This document shows, piece by piece, positions 57,029 through 64,000 of a DNA stretch of 64,000 bases; position 1 is the stretch's first letter, and the number at the start of each line of letters is the position of its first letter. This stretch comes from Sorangiineae bacterium NIC37A_2 (GTDB lineage Bacteria; Myxococcota_A; Polyangia; Polyangiales; Polyangiaceae): the NCBI GenBank assembly GCA_002085155.1, contig NASX01000006.1, forward strand, positions 62,001-126,000. The letters run 5' to 3'. The notes beneath the pieces were generated by a model. It made no database searches, was not told where the DNA came from, and worked only from the letters and a program-made list of their open reading frames with translations. Both the position numbers and the translations under genes were made by a program.

Positions 57029-58344
57029 GGAGCGGAGGCAGCCTTGAGCAAGGCTGGTTGCCCCGTGTCACTGACAACGTCGCGCCATAGGGGACCGTCC
57101 GGATCGACGCGGTTGCGCCTGGCGGAGGCGCCTCCGATCGGGACGTGGACGAGGCGATTGTTCACGCGTCCGACGAGACACGCGGTGCGCCCGGCCATCG
57201 CGGCGTGCACCGCGTTCGCGCCGAGCCGCGCGCAATAGATCGAGTCGGACGCACAAGCGGGCAGGCTGCGAACCATGTAGCTCGGGTCAATGTACTTCAT
57301 CGAAATCTCGAGCCCTCGCTCGGCGAAGTGCTTTTCGATCGCCTTGCGTAGGTAGACTCCGATGTCGCCCAACTTCTTGTTCCCCCCTGCGTCATATCCT
57401 TCCATTTCCACGTAGGATTGGCCAGCGCCTTCGGCGACCAAAACCATAGCATGCCCACTATCGCGCACCCGCGCCTCCAGGTGCCAGAGGAAGCCCCCCT
57501 CCCCCTCTATGTCGAAGGGCACCTCAGGAATAAGAACAAAATCCACATCATTGGATGCGAGCGCAGTGTGAGCGGCAATGAACCCGCTATCACGGCCCAT
57601 GACCTTGACGAGGCCGACGCCGTTCACGGAGTCTGCCGCTTCCGTGTGAGCCCCGTCGACAGCCCGGAGCGCCTCACTCACCGCAGTTTCAAAACCGAAC
57701 GACTTTTCCACAAACGACAAATCGTTATCGATCGTCTTGGGTACGCCGACCACAGCGATCGGAAGGCCGCGCGCCTGGATCTCGTCGGCGATGAGCGCAG
57801 CGCCGCGCTGGGTACCATCCCCACCGATCGTGAAAAGGACGTCGATCCCCTGTCTTTGAAGGGTATCGACGATGTCCTTGGTCCGCTCTCCCCCGCCCCG
57901 CGCGGTGCCCAAGATGGTCCCGCCCGCCCGATGGATATGGGCCACCACGGTCGGGTCAAGCTTCATGAGGCTCCACGGCGCGTCCGGCAGCAGTCCCCGG
58001 TACCCGTAGCGGACGCCGCTCACGTTCGTGACGCCGTACTGCTCGTATAACGTCATCACGATCGACCGCACGACGTCGTTGAGCCCGGGACAGAGCCCGC
58101 CACAGGTGACAATGGCCGCGTGCACGCGCCCCGGCGGGAAGAAGATGTTCTCCCGCGGGCCCGCCTTCTCAAGAACTCCTCGCTCACTCGAGTGAATCTC
58201 CTCTTCGCCCTCCATCACCTCGATGTTGCAGAGGACCCGCTCCCCGTCGTCGACGAAATGGCGCGCCCCCGGCCCGGCGCGCAGCTTCAAGGGCGAAGGG
58301 ATCAGGCACGGTCCAAGGCGGCGAATCTCAAACGGGTTCGTCAT
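57025..58344 (-). CDS. pfkA: ATP-dependent 6-phosphofructokinase
   Basis: VTCGGLCPGLNDVVRS; DVLFTIGGDGTQRGAALIADE; GVPKTIDNDLSFVEKSFGFETAVSEA. Confidence 0.93.
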   Translation of the reverse strand: MTNPFEIRRLGPCLIPSPLKLRAGPGARHFVDDGERVLCNIEVMEGEEEIHSSERGVLEKAGPRENIFFPPGRVHAAIVTCGGLCPGLNDVVRSIVMTLYEQYGVTNVSGVRYGYRGLLPDAPWSLMKLDPTVVAHIHRAGGTILGTARGGGERTKDIVDTLQRQGIDVLFTIGGDGTQRGAALIADEIQARGLPIAVVGVPKTIDNDLSFVEKSFGFETAVSEALRAVDGAHTEAADSVNGVGLVKVMGRDSGFIAAHTALASNDVDFVLIPEVPFDIEGEGGFLWHLEARVRDSGHAMVLVAEGAGQSYVEMEGYDAGGNKKLGDIGVYLRKAIEKHFAERGLEISMKYIDPSYMVRSLPACASDSIYCARLGANAVHAAMAGRTACLVGRVNNRLVHVPIGGASARRNRVDPDGPLWRDVVSDTGQPALLKAASAP

Positions 58345-58504
58345 GAACCAAACGATAGGGAGAAGGGATCGGGCTTGCCTACCTGAAAAAACGAGGAGCT
58401 GATTTTCCCTGCTCTCGAGTCACGCTGGACTGCGCCTCGTGAGTGCCAGAGCCCCGGCGATCGGCGGGGGCGTTTTTGTGACCGAGGAGCCCCGTCAGGG
58501 TCTG

Positions 58505-59710
58505 TCAGGGCTTGCGCGGGCCGAGCTGAAGCGCGAGCTTGCGGCGATACCGCTTGTGGTAAAGCTCGGCGAGCGCGCTGAAGAGCATGGCGATGAGCGG
58601 GCCGTAGACGAGGCCGATCACGCCAAAGGAGGTGATGCCTCCGAGGATGGAAAGGAACACGAGCACATCGTGCATCCGCATGGCCGAGCCCATGAGCCGG
58701 GTCTTCACGACGTTCTCGACGAAGATGCCCTGAATGCTGCAGAACAGGAAGAAGGCGAGCGCTGTCCCCGGCCGGCCATCGAAGAACAGGAAGACCGACG
58801 CGGGAATGACCACGAGTGAGATCCCAACAAGCGGCAGAAACGCGAAGAAGGACATCACCCCGCCCCACAGAACCGGCGAAGGGAGCCCTGCGATGGCCAT
58901 CGCGATCCCGCCGAGCACCCCTTGGATGACGCTCCCGAGCCCATTGCCAACCACCACGCCCCGCGAGACCTTCTGGAAGGTCTGGATCAGGAGCTCGTCT
59001 TCGTCATCGGGCAGCGGTGAGAGATCGAAGAGGAAGGTCTTGAGGCGGTGTCCGTCGATCAGCGTGTAAAACACGAGGATCAGGACGATGATCAGGTGCA
59101 CCGTGATGCGGAGCGCATTCTCTAGGATCGCCCCGCCCCACTCGACCGCTGCCCTTTGCAGGGCGCTCGATAGGTCGTTCATGACCTCGAGCACCAGCTG
59201 ACGAGAGACGGGGACATGGAATTCGGCGAGACCGGCGACGAGCTTGTCGACAAGCTCGCTCGAGCTGCGCGTCAGCGTCGCAGCAAGTGAGCCAAAGGCG
59301 CTGCTGGCCTCGATGCCGATGGTGTAGGCGAGCATCGAGATCGGTCCGATGATGACGGTCGCGACAAATACGGTCACGAGCATCGCCGCCAGGATCGCTC
59401 GGTTGTTCAAGCGACGCCGCAGGGTCTCGTAGAGTCGGTGCGAGAGGCCGACGAGCACGAAGGCGAGCACGGCGTCGGCCACAAAATCGAGCAGGACGTA
59501 GATGGTCCCGAAGGTGACGCACGCGAAGAGCACCGCGAAGAAGAGCGGCGCTAGCGCGTCGGGCTCGAACATGCTGACGCTGAGCCGGGTCGACTCCGGC
59601 GTGATGCGCATCGAAGGCGTCCCTGGGTCAGGAGGGAAACTCTGGCGCTGACCGCCGAATCCACTCGGCACAGGCGCCTCTTGTTCGAAGCCGGGTTGAT
59701 CCTCGCTCAC
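58505..59710 (-). CDS. AI-2E family transporter
   Basis: 401 aa multi-TM; LPSPVLWGGVMSFFAFLPLVGISLVVIPASVFLFFDG; ISILGGITSFGVIGLVYGPLIAMLF-type C-terminus. Confidence 0.88.
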   Translation of the reverse strand: MSEDQPGFEQEAPVPSGFGGQRQSFPPDPGTPSMRITPESTRLSVSMFEPDALAPLFFAVLFACVTFGTIYVLLDFVADAVLAFVLVGLSHRLYETLRRRLNNRAILAAMLVTVFVATVIIGPISMLAYTIGIEASSAFGSLAATLTRSSSELVDKLVAGLAEFHVPVSRQLVLEVMNDLSSALQRAAVEWGGAILENALRITVHLIIVLILVFYTLIDGHRLKTFLFDLSPLPDDEDELLIQTFQKVSRGVVVGNGLGSVIQGVLGGIAMAIAGLPSPVLWGGVMSFFAFLPLVGISLVVIPASVFLFFDGRPGTALAFFLFCSIQGIFVENVVKTRLMGSAMRMHDVLVFLSILGGITSFGVIGLVYGPLIAMLFSALAELYHKRYRRKLALQLGPRKP

Positions 59711-59872
59711 CGCGAGCTAGACGGTACCAGCCCCCCTTGCGAGCGACTAGGTCCCGTCCGACTGGGGATGAACGTAGCCAAGCGCCGGCTCAACCGGGCG
59801 CCCTTCGGGGAAGCTCGCCCAGGCGCGCCCCCAGGCGGCGCGCGGCGGGCTCTGCCCGCCGCGCCCTTCGCC

Positions 59873-60943
59873 TCACTTGATGATTTCAACAGGAACGAAG
59901 CAGGTGATGTTCGTTTGGACGCGGAAGTTCGAGGCGTCGGTCTGACGCTCGGCGTGGAAGATGTCCATGTCGTACTGCTGTCCCGGGGTCAGGCCGAGCT
60001 TGTCAAAGTCGATCGTGCCTGCGAGAGGCTGGTGAAGACCACCGAGATCCAGGGCCAACTTGTTGTTCACGAAGATCCACAGATCGTCGTCGCCACGGAA
60101 GGTGAACTTCTGCCCCGGCTCGTAGGTGAACTTCACGTGAGCTTCGGTCGTGAAGTGGTAGTTGTGGTCACGTCCCTCGTTGCCGAAACCTTGGCCGTCG
60201 ATCGGGAAAAACTCCTTCGAGTCAAAGGTCCCGTCCACGAGCGGGAGGACGCCGGGGATCTCGATGTTGACGCCTTCTTTCGTGGTGTACCAATCGCTGA
60301 AGGAGCTCTCACTCGTGATCTCCGAGGTCGGGATCGAATCAAAGATCCACCTCTTGCACGCGGCGACCATGCAGTCCTGGTTGATGTCGTAGTTGTTGTT
60401 CGGCTGCCAGCAGCCCGGGCCCACCACCTCGCGCTGCTGCCGACCGAGACCGAACTTCACGTTGAGCCCGTCGTTCTGGTCCGGGGTTCCGGTGAAGAGG
60501 ATCGGCTTGCGATCGGGGCTCAAGGTGTCGAGCACCATGCCGCAGCCCGCGTCGTTCCAGCCTTTGTAGACCTCACCGTTTTGGTCGTAGACCTTCTTGT
60601 CCGCGATCTCGAAATCAGGGTGCCCCGGATAGCCCTTGAAGTCACGGAAGAGGACCGGGAGCTCCGCTCCGCACTTGTCCTCTTCGCCGCTACCGCTCCC
60701 TCCGGTACCCCCACCCACGAGATCAGGCCCAGATTGATCGTCGCCCGTCCCGTTTCCGCTGCCGCTCCCCGGCGAGGGGTTCGTGGATGAGCCACCGGTG
60801 CCAACCACAAGACCATCGCTTCCGTCATCATCCTTCGAGACAGGCGCAGCCCCACAGGCGTTGACGCCTGCGATCGCAGACACGAGGAAAGCTAAACCTA
60901 AGGAACGATGAAGTGACGTCATGGGTCTTCCGGAGATATGCAA
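59873..60943 (-). CDS. Fibro-slime domain-containing lipoprotein
   Basis: Lipobox-like AGVNACG; RDFKGYPGHPDFEI; FSDWYTTKEGVNIEIPG; FRGDDDLWIFVNNKLALDLGGLHQPL. Confidence 0.9.
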   Translation of the reverse strand: MHISGRPMTSLHRSLGLAFLVSAIAGVNACGAAPVSKDDDGSDGLVVGTGGSSTNPSPGSGSGNGTGDDQSGPDLVGGGTGGSGSGEEDKCGAELPVLFRDFKGYPGHPDFEIADKKVYDQNGEVYKGWNDAGCGMVLDTLSPDRKPILFTGTPDQNDGLNVKFGLGRQQREVVGPGCWQPNNNYDINQDCMVAACKRWIFDSIPTSEITSESSFSDWYTTKEGVNIEIPGVLPLVDGTFDSKEFFPIDGQGFGNEGRDHNYHFTTEAHVKFTYEPGQKFTFRGDDDLWIFVNNKLALDLGGLHQPLAGTIDFDKLGLTPGQQYDMDIFHAERQTDASNFRVQTNITCFVPVEIIK

Positions 60944-61144
60944 GAAAAAGCCAAAAAGATCGAAGCGCTTTACAGATTTGCGCTCATTGCCCCCCGCCGC
61001 CTAAAAGCAGCGCGAGAGTTCTTCTGAAATTTTGATGGTCGGCGCCCCTCTTCGCAAGAGAAGGCTCCGCCAGCCAGGGCAGCGCATCCACAATATTCCT
61101 TCTGCGAGGGAATTCTACCGCTCCCAAGGAACCCGGCGAACTTC

Positions 61145-62687
61145 GTGACCGCACCCTCCCCCCCCTTCGACTCCTCCTACGTCTCGCTCGGCGGCGAAAG
61201 ATGGCCTCTGGGTCCTGGGGGCGAAGGTTTACTTTATTCTCACGGGTCTCGTGCAACAGGTCGTGCTCGGACGCGTCCTGGGGCTCGACGGGTACGGGGC
61301 GCTCTCGACAGCTCTCTCCGCCAGCAGCATCGCCCACAACACCATCGTCCAAGCCTCTCTCCAAGGAGTGAGTCGTACGGTGGCGCGCGCCGGCCAGCAG
61401 CCGAAGAGAGCCCTGCGCCGGGTACTGTCGCACCATACTGCGGTCGCGCTCGCGCTCGGCGCGCTCTTTTGGGCCTTTTCGCCTGTCGTCGCTCGAGCTC
61501 TCGGAGCGCCGCACGTCACGACCTCGCTGAAGACACTGTCCCTCGTCTTCGTTTTCTATGGCCTCTACGCGCCCTTCATTGGCGCCCTCAACGGCACCAA
61601 ACGCATCCGCGCTCAGGCCTCCTTCGATATTCTGAGCGCGACCCTCCGAACCCTAGGCATGGTTTTTGGCGCTGCGCTCGGCGCGCGGCTGCTCGGAGCA
61701 GGCCAAGGTCCCTTCGGAGCAGTGCTCGGCTTCGCGCTTGCGGCCGCTCTCGTCCTCGTCTTGTCAGCGTTTTATGTCGGCGTAGGTGAAGCGGGGGGCG
61801 CTGAGCCCAAGGCCTCCGACTATGCCCGCGAACTCGGGAGCCTCGTGGGGGGTCAGTTGGTCCTGAATCTCCTATTTCAGGCGGACGCTCTCCTGCTTCG
61901 GCGATTTGCGGCAGACGCGGCCCTCTCGGTCGGACAGGACGTCACAGCAGCAGACACATTTGTCGGCGCCTATCGCGCTGCGCAGCTCTTCGCCTTCCTC
62001 CCTTATCAGCTCCTCGCCAGCGTCACGATTGTCCTGTTCCCGCTCGTCGCGCGCGCCCAGGCAGAGGCGGACCCGACGCGCGTGCGAGAGTACGTGCAAA
62101 ACGGGCTCCGGATCGCGCTCATGGTGCTGAGCCTCTTGCTCTCGCTTTTTGTCTCCGTGCCCGGAGAGTTGATCGGGCTCGTTTACGGAGCAGAGGCCGC
62201 TTCCCTCGGTGGTCCCACGCTACGCATCCTCGGGCCGAGCCTTTGTTTCCTCGCGCTCCTTGGGGTCCTGACCACCTGCCTCAATAGCCTCGGGCACGCG
62301 AAAAAGACCTTCCTTCTGACGCTCGTCGCCCTCGTCGCCGTCCTCACCTCAGCGACCCTCTTGGCCCGCGGTACCCCTCTCGAGCCGGAGCTCCTGAAGC
62401 GCATGGCGCTCGGCACCGGACTCGGTCTCATTCTCGCCGTGGGCCTCACGGCCCGGCAGCTCTACAGAGAGGTCGGAGCGCTCGTGCGCTTCAAGAGCCT
62501 CGGGAACATCCTGCTCACAACTGCGCTTGCCTGCGCAGTTGGACTCTTCGTCCTTCCCCCCTCCCTCACCATCTTCCTGCGCGCTCCGCTCATCACTATC
62601 GTCCAAGTCCTTGGCTTGTTCGCGCTCCGTGAGCTCCGCCCGGCCGAGCTCAAGGGCCTGCTCCGGCCACCTCAGAAGAAGAGTTAA
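61145..62687 (+). CDS. Oligosaccharide flippase / Wzx-like membrane protein; N-terminal coding sequence frameshifted at a C8 tract
   Basis: ORF track starts at GTG 61251; upstream in-frame codons encode KDGLWVLGAKVYFILTGLVQQVVLGRVLG, linkable to GTG 61145 if C8 (61158-61165) were C7. Confidence 0.8.
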
Positions 62688-62729
62688 AAGCTCACTCGAG
62701 ATCGCTCGCGATAGCGGCGCGGATCGCGA

Positions 62730-63695
62730 TCATGGGTTCCCCGGTGGAGACTGAGGAGCGGCTTTCGTCGCTCCCGGAACGATCGCCTCGCGGACAAAGA
62801 TCTCCTCGAGGGTTTGGTGGTGAGAGACGACCTCTTCGAGCTCGAGCCCCAGGGACACGATGCGCTCAATGAGCTCCTTGCGGAGGGTCGCGCCCTCGAG
62901 CTCGATATGGCTGCGACCGGCCACCACCGAAAAGGTGAGCCCGCGCTCACGGCAATATCGCTCAAGCTCCGAGGACTCCCCGCGCACCGTGACGCTCACG
63001 AGCTCCTTGTCGCGCCGCAAGAGCTCATCGAGCCGGCCTCGCACTACGATCTTCCCGAGCCGCATGATGGTCACTTCATCACAAAGCGACTCGACGTCGC
63101 CGAGAATGTGCGTCGAAAAGAAGACAGTCCTCCCCTGGCGCTTTTGATCGAGGATCAGGTCTTTGACCTCTTTGCGCCCGACAGGATCGAGGCCACTCAT
63201 CGGTTCGTCCAAGATGAGAAGCTCCGGGTCACTGACGAGGGCAGCAGCCAGGCCCGTCCGCTGGAGCATGCCCTTGGAGAGGCGACGCACGGGGCGGTCT
63301 GCAGCGTACCAGACTCCCGTTTGCTCGAGGGAACGCCGGGCGCGGTCCCGAAGCGCGGAACCTCGAAGCCCCGCGAGCTTGCCGCTCATCTCGACGAACT
63401 CGAGGGGCGTCAGATAGGGGAAGACGTAGGGGTTCTCTGGCAGGAACCCGAGGCGGGCTCGCGAGGCGACCGTCGGGACCGGCTGGCCAAACACCCGTGC
63501 CTCCCCGCGCGTCGGCCGAATCAAGCCTGTCAGCATTTTGATGGTCGTGGTCTTCCCCGCCCCGTTGGGCCCCAGAAATCCGAAGATGCTGCGCTCAGGG
63601 ACTCTAAAGTCGATGCCGGCGACAGCGCGGACACGGCGCCTTCGAAGCCCGAGACGAAACTCCTTTTCTAATCCGCTGACGTTGATGATATCCAT
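62730..63695 (-). CDS. ABC transporter ATP-binding protein
   Basis: FLGPNGAGKTTTIKMLTGLIRPT; LSKGMLQRTGLAAALVSDPELLILDEPMSGLDPVGRKEV. Confidence 0.94.
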   Translation of the reverse strand: MDIINVSGLEKEFRLGLRRRRVRAVAGIDFRVPERSIFGFLGPNGAGKTTTIKMLTGLIRPTRGEARVFGQPVPTVASRARLGFLPENPYVFPYLTPLEFVEMSGKLAGLRGSALRDRARRSLEQTGVWYAADRPVRRLSKGMLQRTGLAAALVSDPELLILDEPMSGLDPVGRKEVKDLILDQKRQGRTVFFSTHILGDVESLCDEVTIMRLGKIVVRGRLDELLRRDKELVSVTVRGESSELERYCRERGLTFSVVAGRSHIELEGATLRKELIERIVSLGLELEEVVSHHQTLEEIFVREAIVPGATKAAPQSPPGNP

Positions 63696-63798
63696 CGGGA
63701 GGCAAAGGGGAGACTACCACGTTCGCGGACGGTTTCGCGATGGACAGACTCGCCCTGCTGTTCCATGCTGCCTCATTCGCATTCTTCGGTAAAAGCCC

Positions 63799-64000
63799 AT
63801 GCGTAACGACTCACTGTTTCGAACCGTCGCCCATACACCCGCGCCGCGTGCGCTCAATCCGAAGATGATAGGCCTCGGGGCTCTACTCGGCTGGCTCGCC
63901 TCCCCGAGTGTCGTGAGAGCTCAGAGCGAGCCGCCGCCTCCCCCGCCGATCGTCGAAGAGGCTCCGCCCGAAGATGCGACCACCGGGGCCGAAGCATCCG
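63799..64000 (+). CDS. Secreted protein, 5' part only (runs off window)
   Basis: ATG at 63799; signal-peptide-like MRNDSLFRTVAHTPAPRALNPKMIGLGALLGWLASPSVVRAQSEPPPPPPIVEEAPPEDATT... Confidence 0.55.
   Translation, partial: MRNDSLFRTVAHTPAPRALNPKMIGLGALLGWLASPSVVRAQSEPPPPPPIVEEAPPEDATTGAEAS

Noticed and set aside
61145-61789. 214-aa ORF starting at GTG 61145
   Set aside because: After the C8 tract the frame is Arg/Ser-rich shadow sequence of the flippase gene; only its first few codons are likely relevant.

Overview
High-GC bacterial window with myxobacteria-like gene content. Most of it (about 1-55 kb) is a mosaic accessory region next to an intact tRNA-Asn(GUU) gene at 55184-55256 (-). From left to right: (i) a partial HARE-HTH/Mrr-like gene and type I RM system #1 with a YgjP-like metallopeptidase and an HTH protein (1-8.8 kb); (ii) an IetAS-like AAA ATPase + subtilase pair (9.0-12.6 kb); (iii) a decayed large serine recombinase (13.1-14.1 kb); (iv) an AbiE toxin-antitoxin pair with a double-palindrome operator (14.1-15.7 kb); (v) a DUF262/HNH protein with an overlapping HExxH-motif protein (17.7-20.4 kb); (vi) a three-gene DUF3696 ATPase / HDRYLI-motif protein / TIGR02391 operon (21.2-24.7 kb); (vii) type I RM #2 fused by gene overlaps to an unknown gene and a YhcG-type nuclease (25-33.2 kb); (viii) a CARF-like (RtcR-type) sigma54 activator divergent from a coiled-coil, putative PDDEXK nuclease gene, with a sigma54-type promoter and phased ACAAGAG repeats between them (33.3-36.6 kb); (ix) phage- or tailocin-like remnants including fibre, amidase and holin-like genes (38.6-45.2 kb); (x) a heavy-metal module of ArsR, CzcCBA and a P-type ATPase (45.3-54.5 kb). 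A 261-bp direct repeat at 20631 and 54792, with a 20-bp copy of the tRNA-Asn 3' end beside the right copy, suggests tandem island accretion. Downstream of the tRNA the content looks core-like (hybrid histidine kinase, phosphofructokinase, AI-2E transporter, fibro-slime protein, flippase, ABC ATPase). Best candidates for undescribed biology are the CARF-sigma54/nuclease locus, the DUF262+HExxH pair and the DUF3696/HDRYLI/TIGR02391 triad. All product calls come from motif recognition by eye; no searches were run.
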